Part shown: piece after piece, positions 33,724 through 43,562 of the stretch
Position numbering within the stretch: the first letter of the stretch is position 1
How the letters are laid out: the number at the start of each line of letters is the position of its first letter
NCBI GenBank assembly: GCA_943330915.2
Contig: CALQJO020000002.1
Span: 1-64,000, forward strand
DNA length: 64,000 nucleotides
Reading direction: 5' to 3'
Origin: Rhodoferax sp. OV413
GTDB taxonomy: Bacteria > Pseudomonadota > Gammaproteobacteria > Pseudomonadales > Pseudohongiellaceae
Translations under genes and position numbers: made by a program
The notes under the pieces: model-generated
What the model saw: the letters and a program-made list of their open reading frames with translations, nothing else
Database searches by the model: none
Told to the model about the DNA's origin: nothing

Positions 33724-33941
33724 GAACCAGCCTTCAAACGTGACCAGAAGAGTCGGCTTCTTTGGAAGCCATATATAAAAAGTGCGCCATCTTACTAAAA
33801 ACTGCGTGCGCTTGCCTGCACTTATATTTCAACGACACTTTGCTTAGAGTTATTATGCACGGCCAGCGGTCTCTGCTGTAGTCTTGCCATAGGACTGTTG
33901 TTACACTCCGGACGTGCCCAAGGCACCCTGAACTGGATACT

Positions 33942-35744
33942 ATGAAAACTCTGCCCCTACGCTTGCTTGTTCTGCTCTCACCCGTGATGGTGGCCTGCTC
34001 CTCTGTTACTGCACCGGACATGAATGGTAGCCCTGAGCCATCCTCCGCGCAGGTGGTCACCGACTCTGAGATAAATGATGCCCTCCCTGCAGCAGAAGAA
34101 AAACCCATCGAATATGGCAATTTTACTCAGGCGCAACTTGAAACTGCCTTATTAAGCGAGTTTGGTGGCATGCGCGGGTATCTGCCCCAGGCTACGCAGG
34201 GATATTACGATCTGGCGATTGAAACCGGCGACATCAATATTATCCGCAGGGCATCTGAGTTTGTGGCAGCCAGTGGCAACACTGAAGCATTAAATGTGCT
34301 GGCCCAGTTATGGATCAGCAAGGACCCCATGGCACAGGATCCACATTTGATGCTGGGTTATCAGCTGATGGAGGATGGTCTCTTTGTACAGGCGCTTTCT
34401 CATCTGGATTCCGTGCTGGCGCTGGGGGGACAAGTGGACTTTACGGCGATGTCTGCCCGCACCTATACACTGGAGAATCGCCAGCGCGACGTCATCATCA
34501 CTCAGCTTCAGGATACTGTGTCCAGGCATCCGGAGGAACAAACGCTGTATCTGGCGATTTCCCAGATGTACGACCAGAGCAGCCTTGGCGAACAGGCCGC
34601 GCAATGGCTGCAGGTCGGGCGCGATAAATTTGGTGACAATCCGCGCACCTTGCTGATAGAGGCGCAGCTGCTGCAGAACATGGGTCGCGCTGAGCAGGCA
34701 GAGGCTGTGCTGACAAGCGCAGTTGTGCAATTCCCGGATCATCGGCTGTTGCGTTACAGCCTTGCCCAGCTGCTGGTGCAGAACAACAAACTGGTTGAGG
34801 CTGCGCTGGAATTTGAGTACATCATGCAGCGAGAACCCATGGATTTTGAAACGCTGTACTCTCTGGTCTTGATCAATCTTGAGTTGGAGGAATACACCAA
34901 AGCTGAACCACGATTGAGGGAGCTGATCAGCGCAGGGCATCGCCTCAACGAAGCCAATTATTATCTGGCGATCATCCTCGAAGATCGCGATCAGATCGAA
35001 GAGGCTCTCGATCGATACCTGCAAATAGGTATCCAATCTAATGCCTTTCTGACTGCACAGCGCCAGATCATGAGATTGTTGATCCAGCTTGAACGCTTTA
35101 ACGATGCTGAAAATCTCACTCGCCGGCTTGCTGACAGTGATCCTCGCTTGGCACCGTTGATCCCTGCTCTGGAGGCTGAGGCTTTGGCTAACGCCGATCA
35201 CAACAGCCGCGCCCTCACAGTGCTTAATCAGGCGTTGACACGTTTCCCCGACGACATTGATCTGTTGTTTGCGCGTGCCCTCATCGCCGAGCGCTTTGAT
35301 GATATGGCGATTATTGAACAGGATCTGCGCCGAATCATCGATCTTGAACCGCAAAATGGCAGGGCCCTGAACCATTTGGGTTATGCCATGACCTTGCGTA
35401 CCGATCGTTTTGCAGAAGCAATGGAACTGATTGAACGGGCATTGGCAATCACTCCCGATGATCCGGCGATCATCGACAGCCTAGGGTGGGTGCAATACAA
35501 ACTGGGCTTGCTGGAGGAATCGATTGCCAACCTGCGCAGAGCGTTCGAGCTGTTTCCCGATCATGAAGTAGCCGCCCATCTGGGTGAGGTGTTGTGGGTG
35601 AACGGCGAGCAAGACGAGGCAATGAGCGTCTGGGAAACCTCACTGCAATCATTCCCTGACAGTGAATTTGTTACTGAGGCCATGCAGCGCCTGATTCCCG
35701 CAGATGAAGAGGCGCAAGCCGCCGAACAGAGACAAAGCTCGTGA
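33942..35744 (+). CDS. TPR-repeat lipoprotein upstream of lolB
   Basis: Lipobox VACS; multiple TPRs; GTGA overlap with lolB. Confidence 0.88.
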   Translation: MKTLPLRLLVLLSPVMVACSSVTAPDMNGSPEPSSAQVVTDSEINDALPAAEEKPIEYGNFTQAQLETALLSEFGGMRGYLPQATQGYYDLAIETGDINIIRRASEFVAASGNTEALNVLAQLWISKDPMAQDPHLMLGYQLMEDGLFVQALSHLDSVLALGGQVDFTAMSARTYTLENRQRDVIITQLQDTVSRHPEEQTLYLAISQMYDQSSLGEQAAQWLQVGRDKFGDNPRTLLIEAQLLQNMGRAEQAEAVLTSAVVQFPDHRLLRYSLAQLLVQNNKLVEAALEFEYIMQREPMDFETLYSLVLINLELEEYTKAEPRLRELISAGHRLNEANYYLAIILEDRDQIEEALDRYLQIGIQSNAFLTAQRQIMRLLIQLERFNDAENLTRRLADSDPRLAPLIPALEAEALANADHNSRALTVLNQALTRFPDDIDLLFARALIAERFDDMAIIEQDLRRIIDLEPQNGRALNHLGYAMTLRTDRFAEAMELIERALAITPDDPAIIDSLGWVQYKLGLLEESIANLRRAFELFPDHEVAAHLGEVLWVNGEQDEAMSVWETSLQSFPDSEFVTEAMQRLIPADEEAQAAEQRQSS

Positions 35745-36373
35745 ACAGACTGACCGAATCTCTTGCGCGGGCAAACATTATCCTGGGACTGAGCGGCATT
35801 CTGTTGTCCTGTGCTGGTGCCGCGCGCATGGACGCACCGGTGATTTCAGAATGGGATGCACGCAAAGCAGTGCTGGAATCATTATCCGACTGGGAATTTA
35901 CCGGTAGTATCAATGTTCGGGACGCGGAAGAAGCCCACTCTTCACGCATACGCTGGCGCCAGAACAACGAGCTCTATCGCATCAATCTGTGGGGAACTTT
36001 CAATATTGGCGCGACTGAAGTCAATGGCAAACCCGGCGAAGTACGGATTGAGCAGGAAGGTGAAGAACCCATCATTACCGACACCCCGGAACAACTGCTC
36101 TACGACCGCATCGGCTATGAGCTGCCGGTGACTGAGCTGAACTTCTGGATAAAGGGTATTCCTGCTCCGGGCCCAAGTCAGGAGCTGAGTTTCGCTGATA
36201 ATCAGCAGTTATTGAGCTTTGTTCAGGCAGGCTGGCGGGTGGATTATCTGGGCTATACCAATTTTGGCCAGCAGACGTTGCCAACGCGAATCCGTGTTCA
36301 GAAGCCGCCACTGCGACTTGATCTGATTCGCCTGAACTGGACTTTGCCCTCAACCGAGCCGCTCACCGAGTAA
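35741..36373 (+). CDS. lolB: Outer-membrane lipoprotein LolB
   Basis: LSCAG lipobox; beta-barrel lipoprotein carrier-like sequence; lolB-ispE synteny; GTG start. Confidence 0.88.
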   Translation: MNRLTESLARANIILGLSGILLSCAGAARMDAPVISEWDARKAVLESLSDWEFTGSINVRDAEEAHSSRIRWRQNNELYRINLWGTFNIGATEVNGKPGEVRIEQEGEEPIITDTPEQLLYDRIGYELPVTELNFWIKGIPAPGPSQELSFADNQQLLSFVQAGWRVDYLGYTNFGQQTLPTRIRVQKPPLRLDLIRLNWTLPSTEPLTE

Positions 36374-36376
36374 AAC

Positions 36377-37252
36377 ATGTCATTCAGCCATCTGACGCTG
36401 CCGGCTCCGGCCAAACTAAACCTGTTTCTGCACATCACGGGGCGTCGTGCTGACGGCTATCATCTGTTGCAGACGGTTTTTCAGTTGCTTGATTATGGCG
36501 ATGAACTCAGATTCTCCCTCAGGGATGACAGCCAGATCACATTGAGCTGCAACTCCACCGAACTCGCCACAAATGACAATCTGGCGCTGCGAGCAGCTTA
36601 TTTGCTACGCGAACATACCGGCGCAACCCAGGGCGCTGACATCGAACTGATCAAACGCATACCCACCGGCGCAGGGCTCGGCGGCGGCAGCTCCGACGCA
36701 GCAACTACGCTAGTCGCACTGAATACCTTGTGGCAGTGCCGGCTTGAACGTGACACGCTGGCAACGCTAGGATTACGCCTCGGTGCTGATATACCGGTTT
36801 TTGTACATGGCAGATCAGCATGGGCAGAAGGTGTGGGAGAGCTATTACAACCGGTCAATCTGCCCGCTCTTTATTACCTGGTTTTAAGCCCGGCATGCCA
36901 CGTTTCCACTGCATCGATTTTTTCACATCAGCAGTTGACACGCGACACAAGGGCAATCAAAATGGCCGCCTTTCTGGCAGGGCAGTCCCAAAACGACTGT
37001 GAAAAGCTTGTCCGGACACTGTATCCCGAGGTTAATGCTGCGCTTGAATGGCTCAGTCAGTTTTCCAAACCGCGGATGACAGGAACGGGTTCAAGTGTAT
37101 TCGCAACGTTTCATGATGAAGCATCTGCCAGAGACGTTTTACGGCAATTGCCAACCGATCAACAGGGTCCACTGCGTAACATCAGCGGGTTCGTCGCTAA
37201 AGGAATAAGCGAATCAGCGTTGATCAGTGTTGGTCACTATGGCGATTCGTAA
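36377..37252 (+). CDS. ispE: 4-diphosphocytidyl-2-C-methyl-D-erythritol kinase
   Basis: [37 protein letters not shown]. Confidence 0.96.
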   Translation: MSFSHLTLPAPAKLNLFLHITGRRADGYHLLQTVFQLLDYGDELRFSLRDDSQITLSCNSTELATNDNLALRAAYLLREHTGATQGADIELIKRIPTGAGLGGGSSDAATTLVALNTLWQCRLERDTLATLGLRLGADIPVFVHGRSAWAEGVGELLQPVNLPALYYLVLSPACHVSTASIFSHQQLTRDTRAIKMAAFLAGQSQNDCEKLVRTLYPEVNAALEWLSQFSKPRMTGTGSSVFATFHDEASARDVLRQLPTDQQGPLRNISGFVAKGISESALISVGHYGDS

Positions 37253-37348
37253 ATAGCAATATCGGTGGCTGAAGGTAACAAGAACTGCTTTTGTCAAAAT
37301 CGCAGGTATCCAAGCCAAGACACAATAGCTTAGAATAGCGACGTTTTT

Positions 37349-37424
37349 TGGGGTGTCGCCAAGTTGGTAAGGCATCAGATTTTGATTCTGACATGCGTTG
37401 GTTCGAGTCCAGCCACCCCAGCCA
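37349..37424 (+). tRNA. tRNA-Gln (anticodon TTG)
   Basis: Acceptor TGGGGTG/CACCCCA, anticodon arm TCAGA-TTTTGAT-TCTGA, T-arm with GGTTCGAGTCC, encoded CCA. Confidence 0.97.
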
Positions 37425-37596
37425 AATTCTCGGATTCCCGGGGTCAGCCGTTTACACAAAGCATCATGTTTCCGATCAATGCCAGTGACCTAAACGAATG
37501 ACCCGGGCGAGTAACACCATCAAACGACCACAGCATAAATTGACACAAGGCAGGCGCGGGTTTACACCCGTAAGCAAGTCTGAAGGTACTTTTCCC

Positions 37597-38553
37597 ATGG
37601 CTAATAATCTGATGGTCTTCACCGGCAACGCTAACCCGCTGCTCGCAGAGAAAATTGCGCGATATATCGGCATACCTCTGGGTGATGCGCATATCGGCAA
37701 ATTCAGTGATGGCGAAATTGCGGTCGAGATCAAGGAAAACGTCCGTGGCAAGGATGTCTTTATCATTCAGTCCACGTGCGCTCCAACCAATGACAGCCTG
37801 ATGGAATTGCTGCTGACAGCCGATGCCATGCACCGCGCTTCCGCCAATCGCATCACTGCCGTGATCCCCTACTTCGGATATGCCCGTCAGGACCGCCGTG
37901 TTCGCTCATCGCGGGTGGCAATCAGTGCCAAAGTGGTTGCAGACATGATTTCAGCTGTGGGGGTGAATCGCGTACTGACCGTTGATTTGCACGCCGAGCA
38001 AATCCAGGGTTTTTTTAGCATACCCGTCGATAACGTTTATGGATCGCCAGTACTGACCGAAGATATCGTAAGACAAAATTATAAAAACCTGACTGTTGTG
38101 TCTCCTGACATTGGTGGTGTGGTTCGCGCCCGCGCAATCGCCAAACAACTTAATGTAGATCTGGCAATCATAGACAAGCGCCGCCCTCAGGCCAACGAAG
38201 CGCAGGTAATGCATATTATCGGTGAAGTGAAAGACCGCACCTGTCTTATCGTAGATGACATGGTTGATACCGCCGGCACCTTGTGTAAAGCCGCGGCTGC
38301 CCTGAAAGAACACGGAGCCACACAGGTGGTTGCCTATTGCACGCACCCGGTTTTGTCCGGTAAAGCCGCAGAAAACATTGCCAACTCCGTATTGGACTCA
38401 CTTGTGGTGACCGATACCATTCCACTTAGCGAAGCCATTAAAAACTGCGCAAAAGTCCGTCAGTTGAGCATGGCACGACTACTGGCTGAATCCATTCGCC
38501 GCGTCAGCAATGAAGAATCTATCAGCGCCATGTTTGAAGGAACAGATGACTGA
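37597..38553 (+). CDS. prs: Ribose-phosphate pyrophosphokinase
   Basis: [27 protein letters not shown]; start placed at [14 protein letters not shown]. Confidence 0.97.
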   Translation: MANNLMVFTGNANPLLAEKIARYIGIPLGDAHIGKFSDGEIAVEIKENVRGKDVFIIQSTCAPTNDSLMELLLTADAMHRASANRITAVIPYFGYARQDRRVRSSRVAISAKVVADMISAVGVNRVLTVDLHAEQIQGFFSIPVDNVYGSPVLTEDIVRQNYKNLTVVSPDIGGVVRARAIAKQLNVDLAIIDKRRPQANEAQVMHIIGEVKDRTCLIVDDMVDTAGTLCKAAAALKEHGATQVVAYCTHPVLSGKAAENIANSVLDSLVVTDTIPLSEAIKNCAKVRQLSMARLLAESIRRVSNEESISAMFEGTDD

Positions 38554-38563
38554 TTTTTGACAG

Positions 38564-38591
38564 AGATAAACAGAACGCTGCTTATCTTTTT
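38564..38591 (+). terminator. Candidate hairpin/T-run between prs and rplY
   Basis: AGATAAaCAG-AACG-CTGcTTATCT then TTTT (one A/C mismatch). Confidence 0.4.
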
Positions 38592-38652
38592 AACCACACG
38601 TTTATCAGACCGGTCGCAAGTCGGGTAAACGTTTTAAAACCGGAGAGACATT

Positions 38653-39264
38653 ATGTCCAATGCTTTTGAACTGAATGCCAGTGCCAGAAACGACCTGGGG
38701 AAAGGTGCGAGCCGCCGCCTGCGTCGCCTGGCTGATCTCATACCAGCCATCATTTATGGCGGTGCATCTGCACCGGAATCCATTTCGATTCCACACAAAG
38801 ACATCCTGAAAGCGACCTCTAACGAAGCGTTTTTCTCTCACATCATCACTCTGGTGATCGATGGAAAGCCGCAGCAGGTTGTGATCAAGGCTCTGCAGCG
38901 CCACCCTGCCAAACCGCGCATTATGCACGCTGACTTCCAGCGCGTTGACAGCACACATACAATTACTGTGAAAGTGCCTGTGCACCTGATCAATGAAGAC
39001 AAGTGCAAAGGCGTCAAGATCGGCGGCGGCAGCATCCTGAAGACCATGTCTGAACTGGAAATCATTTGTCTGCCACAAGACTTACCGGAGTACCTGGAAA
39101 TTGATATGACTGACATTGGTGTGGGCGAATCAGTACACATCTCTCAGATCAAGTTCCCGAAAGGCGTTTCAAGCGTTGACCTGGCTCACGGCCATGACTC
39201 TGACCACTCAGTGGTTGCGGTCCAGGCAGCACGTGGTGGCTCAGCTGAAGGCGCAGAAGCCTGA
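38653..39264 (+). CDS. rplY: 50S ribosomal protein L25/Ctc
   Basis: LGKGASRRLRRLADLIPAIIYGG; TL5-type C-terminal domain. Confidence 0.95.
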   Translation: MSNAFELNASARNDLGKGASRRLRRLADLIPAIIYGGASAPESISIPHKDILKATSNEAFFSHIITLVIDGKPQQVVIKALQRHPAKPRIMHADFQRVDSTHTITVKVPVHLINEDKCKGVKIGGGSILKTMSELEIICLPQDLPEYLEIDMTDIGVGESVHISQIKFPKGVSSVDLAHGHDSDHSVVAVQAARGGSAEGAEA

Positions 39265-39276
39265 TACTGAACCGGC

Positions 39277-39900
39277 ATGAGCAATCATAAGCTCAAGCTG
39301 ATTGTGGGCCTGGGAAACCCGGGCTCGCAATATCAATATAACCGACATAATGTCGGTGTGTGGTTTTTGGATGCAATCTGTCGCCAGTATGGTGATGGAT
39401 TGCGTGCAGAGGCCCGATTTCACGGCGACTGCGGTCGCGTCTCGATTGAAGGTCAGGACATTCGCCTGCTGTTTCCCACCACTTTTATGAATCGTAGCGG
39501 GCAATCTGTTGCTGCACTGTGTCACTATTTCGACATCGAGCCAGAACATATGCTGGTTGCCTACGATGAAATTGATTTTCCTGTGGGGACGACAAAACTA
39601 AAAGCGGGTGGCGGACATGGCGGCCACAATGGCATGCGTGACATTATCAGCTCCTTGGGTGGTGCCAATAATTTTTACCGTTTGCGGATTGGTGTCGGAC
39701 ACCCTGGCGACAAGAATAAAGTTGCAAACTATGTGCTGAGTGATCCTGGCAAGGACGATAGCATTTCGATAGAACACGATATCGGGCAGGCGATGAAAGT
39801 GCTGCCACTGATGGCTAACGGGCAATGGAGTCAGGCGATGCTGCAGTTGCACAGCAACACCGCGCCCGATAAGCCAGGCGCTGACAAAAAACAGTCTTAA
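39277..39900 (+). CDS. pth: Peptidyl-tRNA hydrolase
   Basis: LIVGLGNPGSQYQYNRHNVGVWFLD; GGGHGGHNGMRDII. Confidence 0.96.
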   Translation: MSNHKLKLIVGLGNPGSQYQYNRHNVGVWFLDAICRQYGDGLRAEARFHGDCGRVSIEGQDIRLLFPTTFMNRSGQSVAALCHYFDIEPEHMLVAYDEIDFPVGTTKLKAGGGHGGHNGMRDIISSLGGANNFYRLRIGVGHPGDKNKVANYVLSDPGKDDSISIEHDIGQAMKVLPLMANGQWSQAMLQLHSNTAPDKPGADKKQS

Positions 39901-39915
39901 ACAGGAATTTCACCC

Positions 39916-41016
39916 ATGGGTTTTAAATGCGGTATTGTTGGCCTGCCCAACGTCGGTAAGTCCACGCTGTTCAATGCATTGACCAAAGCAGGTATCGCAG
40001 CAGAAAACTTCCCGTTCTGCACCATTGAGCCAAACTCCGGCATTGTGCCCATGCCTGATCCGCGCCTGAACGCGCTGGCAGATATTGTCAAACCCGAGCG
40101 CGTTGTCCCCACCACCATGGAATTCGTCGACATCGCCGGCCTCGTGGCGGGCGCCTCAAAAGGTGAAGGGCTGGGCAACAAGTTTCTTGCAAACATACGC
40201 GAGACCGACGCTATCGCCCACGTGGTGCGATGCTTTGAAGATGGCAACGTCATCCACGTTGCCAATAGCATCGATCCCAAGCGAGACATCGAGATCATCG
40301 ACCTCGAACTGATCATGGCCGACCTTGAAAGCTGTGAAAAACAATTGCAGCGTGTGGCCCGCACCGCCAAGGGCGGCGACAAGGAATCCGTGGCGCAGAA
40401 AGAGCTGCTGGAAAAACTTATCCCGCACCTCAACGAAGGCAAAGCGGCACGCACCCTGCTGAAAGATCTGAGTGACGATGACAAGCGCCTGGCAAAGACC
40501 TTCCATCTACTGACCACCAAACCGGTGATGTACATCGCCAACGTGGCCGAAGACGGCTTCGAGAACAACCCGCTGCTGGACGTGGTGCAAGCCATCGCCG
40601 ATGCAGAAGGCGCTATTGTCGTGCCGGTATGCAACAAGATTGAAGCCGAAATCGCCGAACTGGACGATCCGGAAGAAATGCAGATGTTCCTGGAAAGCAT
40701 GGGCATGACCGAACCCGGCCTGAACCGCGTGATCCGTGCCGGTTACTCGCTGCTTAACCTGCAGACCTATTTTACCGCCGGCGTGAAGGAAGTGCGCGCG
40801 TGGACAGTCAAGGTGGGCGCTACTGCCCCGCAGTCGGCGGCCGCGATTCACACTGATTTTGAGAAAGGTTTTATCCGCGCTGAAGTCATCGCCTATGACG
40901 ATTACATCCAGTACAAAGGTGAAGCCGGTACCAAGGAAGCAGGGAAATGGCGACTGGAAGGCAAGGAATACATCGTCAAGGATGGTGATGTGATGCACTT
41001 CCGGTTTAACGTTTGA
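39916..41016 (+). CDS. ychF: Ribosome-binding GTPase/ATPase YchF
   Basis: [40 protein letters not shown]. Confidence 0.97.
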   Translation: MGFKCGIVGLPNVGKSTLFNALTKAGIAAENFPFCTIEPNSGIVPMPDPRLNALADIVKPERVVPTTMEFVDIAGLVAGASKGEGLGNKFLANIRETDAIAHVVRCFEDGNVIHVANSIDPKRDIEIIDLELIMADLESCEKQLQRVARTAKGGDKESVAQKELLEKLIPHLNEGKAARTLLKDLSDDDKRLAKTFHLLTTKPVMYIANVAEDGFENNPLLDVVQAIADAEGAIVVPVCNKIEAEIAELDDPEEMQMFLESMGMTEPGLNRVIRAGYSLLNLQTYFTAGVKEVRAWTVKVGATAPQSAAAIHTDFEKGFIRAEVIAYDDYIQYKGEAGTKEAGKWRLEGKEYIVKDGDVMHFRFNV

Positions 41017-41062
41017 GTAAGACAGTCCGGCTCGGTGATACTTTTTCAGGCAAGTTCCAATC

Positions 41063-41097
41063 TTGACAAGTTCCGCTCAGTTAGACAGAATGCGCGC
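41063..41097 (+). promoter_or_regulatory. Promoter of tRNA-Met with GC-rich discriminator
   Basis: TTGACA (41063-41068)-N17-CAGAAT (41086-41091) then gcgcgcc. Confidence 0.65.
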
Positions 41098-41105
41098 CTT
41101 GCGAT

Positions 41106-41182
41106 GGCTACGTAGCTCAGCTGGTTAGAGCACAGCACTCATAATGCTGGGGTCAGTGGTTCAAGTCCACTCGTAGCTACCA
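41106..41182 (+). tRNA. Elongator tRNA-Met (anticodon CAT)
   Basis: Cloverleaf with CAGCA-CTCATAA-TGCTG anticodon arm, AGTGG-TTCAAGT-CCACT T-arm, encoded CCA; resembles E. coli metT/U. Confidence 0.95.
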
Positions 41183-41238
41183 CCTCTTTCCCACCTGCCC
41201 TTTTGACCTGCCTTTTTTATCTTGACCAGGCCCACACT

Positions 41239-41967
41239 ATGACTGAGGGTACAGAGAGCAGCAAACCATCCCGGCCAGCAAAAAAGTCCGGCAGCGGTTT
41301 TCTCGGAAATCTTGCGTTTAATATCATCATACCGGTTGTGATTCTGACGCGCTTCAGCGGCGACGACAGCCTTGGCCCTGCATGGAGCATTGTGCTGGCG
41401 CTAAGTTTCCCAATTGGTTACGGTCTGTGGGATCTGAAAGATACAGGCAAGATCAACCCGTTCTCAGTGCTGGGTATCGTGAGTGTCATGCTCACTGGCG
41501 GCATCAGCCTGCTGGAACTCGATCCGCAGTACATCGCTATCAAAGAAGCCGCAATTCCCGGCATTATCGGATTGGCCGTGCTGGGCAGCCAATACACGCG
41601 TTTCCCGCTGGTTAAAACTCTGATCCTTAATGGCCAGGTCATCCGCGTCGATGATCTGTATGCAGCACTGGCGGCACGCGGCAATACAGCAGCGTTTGGG
41701 CAGCGTATGGCACAGGCGTCATATATAGTGGCTGCATCTTTTTTTATGTCTTCTATACTGAATTACATACTGGCCACTGTTATCCTGGTCAGCCCCCCCG
41801 GCACACCAGAGTACACCGCGGATCTCGGCCGCATGACGGCACTGAGTTATCCGGTTATTGCTATTCCCAGCATGATTGTGCTCATGATAGCAATGTGGTT
41901 TGTGTTCTCCAGCATTAAACGCCTTACAGGACATAGCCTGGAGTCATTTTTTGTAGACCAAGGCTAA
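41239..41967 (+). CDS. Polytopic membrane protein, VC0807-like
   Basis: ~6 hydrophobic segments; GLWDLKDTGKINPFSVLGIVSVMLTGGI. Confidence 0.65.
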   Translation: MTEGTESSKPSRPAKKSGSGFLGNLAFNIIIPVVILTRFSGDDSLGPAWSIVLALSFPIGYGLWDLKDTGKINPFSVLGIVSVMLTGGISLLELDPQYIAIKEAAIPGIIGLAVLGSQYTRFPLVKTLILNGQVIRVDDLYAALAARGNTAAFGQRMAQASYIVAASFFMSSILNYILATVILVSPPGTPEYTADLGRMTALSYPVIAIPSMIVLMIAMWFVFSSIKRLTGHSLESFFVDQG

Positions 41968-42088
41968 GCACCCGGTTAAGCGTCCTCACTTGATCTGTAT
42001 CACAACGAATGGTTACCAACCTCCCTACACTCGACTACAGAGTGTTTATCAGGTTATTGACCTTTCAGTAGATCAAGGAGCAATTTAA

Positions 42089-42487
42089 ATGAAAAAATTC
42101 AGCAGCATGCTGTTGGCAGTTGGTTTTTGCGCAGCACTGCCCGTCTCTGCACAAACCATGATTGAAGGTGTCTATCTGTCATCGTCCGGTGAAAATGGCC
42201 GTGGTGGCTGCACCATGGAAGTTAAAAGCATGGGCAAATCCCCCAAATACGGCGATAACCTCTATGCACTGATCTCAACCGGAGAGGGTGCATGTGAATG
42301 GACAGCTGTTGGTTTGGCAAAGAACTACGGGATCAGTGCCGGCATGGTCAGCAGCGGCGGAATGAGTGGTTATGTCAGCGCCAAATGGCCTTTTGGTCCA
42401 GGAAGTGGGCGTGTAGAAATTGCCTCATTTGAGATTGATGGCAAACTGCTAAATACAGTGATGTTCTCCAAGGTCGATGCCAAATAA
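42089..42487 (+). CDS. Secreted hypothetical protein
   Basis: Signal peptide MKKFSSMLLAVGFCAALPVSAQ; RBS aaggag. Confidence 0.6.
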   Translation: MKKFSSMLLAVGFCAALPVSAQTMIEGVYLSSSGENGRGGCTMEVKSMGKSPKYGDNLYALISTGEGACEWTAVGLAKNYGISAGMVSSGGMSGYVSAKWPFGPGSGRVEIASFEIDGKLLNTVMFSKVDAK

Positions 42488-42518
42488 ACAACCAGACATG
42501 CAGTTTCATCAGCCAAAC

Positions 42519-43562
42519 TCAACGTGGAAATGTTACCAGATGGTCCATTTCCACCCTGATGCCTATTTGAGTGTTTTGACCATGTGCGTGATGGCTGGGC
42601 ACCAGGCTTAAGACGCGAGCCCCGCTTTCCAATTCCAATGTGTACAAAAACTGTGATCCGCGGAAGGCCTTGTCGATGACTTTGGCAGTGGCCGGACTAT
42701 GATCATCGTGAATCACATCGTCGGGACGGATCAGCACGGATACGCATTCTCCAACCACAAAAGCCAGTGGTTGATCCGTGTGTAATAGTCCCAGCTCGGT
42801 CTGCACATGCAAGTTGTCAACCACGGTTCCCGGCAAGAACACACCTTCTCCCACGAAGTCAGCCACATAGGCATTGGAGGGCTCGTGATACAACTCAAAC
42901 GCAGGGCTCCATTGTTGCAGTGTGCCAGCACTCATCACCCCGATCTCGTCCGCCATTGCAAAAGCTTCATATTGATTATGACTGACAAGAATAGTAGTAA
43001 TGCCGTCATTTTTCAGAACCAGGCGGATTTCACGGGCAATCTGTTCACGCAGCTCAACATCCAGACTGGCAAAAGGCTCATCTAACAACAGAATCCGCGG
43101 TTTGGGCGCCATCGCACGAGCAACCGCCACGCGCTGTTGTTGACCACCCGACAAACGATGCGGCCAGGCATCCAGCAGCTCTGTGATCCGCAGCATGGCA
43201 GCCAGTTCATCAACACGTTGTCGACGGGCTATGCTGCCAAGTGCAAGTAATCCAAATGCGATGTTGTCGCGCACATTCATGTGAGGGAACAGTGCATAGT
43301 CCTGGAACACCATACCCACCTGGCGTTTTTCTACCGGCAACTGCCACCCTGAATGGCTGATACATTCCCCAGCAATAAATATCTCACCGCCACTGACGGG
43401 TTCAAAACCCGCAATAGCCCGTAACAGCGTGGTTTTGCCACATCCGCTTGCCCCCAGCAGACAGCCGATGTCGCCCGCTTTCAGCGTCAGACTGATCTGG
43501 CGCACAATCGGCGTTTTCTCCAGTTCTACAGAGACATGTCTGAGTTCAAGTGCGTTTGTCAT
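42519..43562 (-). CDS. Fe(3+) ABC transporter ATP-binding protein (FbpC-like)
   Basis: LGASGCGKTTLLRAIAG, LSGGQQQRVAVARAMAPKP, LLLDEPFASLD; TOBE-like C-terminus. Confidence 0.9.
   Translation of the reverse strand: MTNALELRHVSVELEKTPIVRQISLTLKAGDIGCLLGASGCGKTTLLRAIAGFEPVSGGEIFIAGECISHSGWQLPVEKRQVGMVFQDYALFPHMNVRDNIAFGLLALGSIARRQRVDELAAMLRITELLDAWPHRLSGGQQQRVAVARAMAPKPRILLLDEPFASLDVELREQIAREIRLVLKNDGITTILVSHNQYEAFAMADEIGVMSAGTLQQWSPAFELYHEPSNAYVADFVGEGVFLPGTVVDNLHVQTELGLLHTDQPLAFVVGECVSVLIRPDDVIHDDHSPATAKVIDKAFRGSQFLYTLELESGARVLSLVPSHHAHGQNTQIGIRVEMDHLVTFPR

Noticed and set aside
34308-35375. 355-aa minus-strand ORF antisense to the TPR gene
   Set aside because: Shadow ORF from codon bias of the sense gene; no recognisable domain or RBS, and the sense gene has clear TPRs and lolB coupling.
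39897-40706. 269-aa Ser-rich minus-strand ORF antisense to ychF
   Set aside because: Low-complexity translation opposite a highly conserved gene; a compositional artefact.
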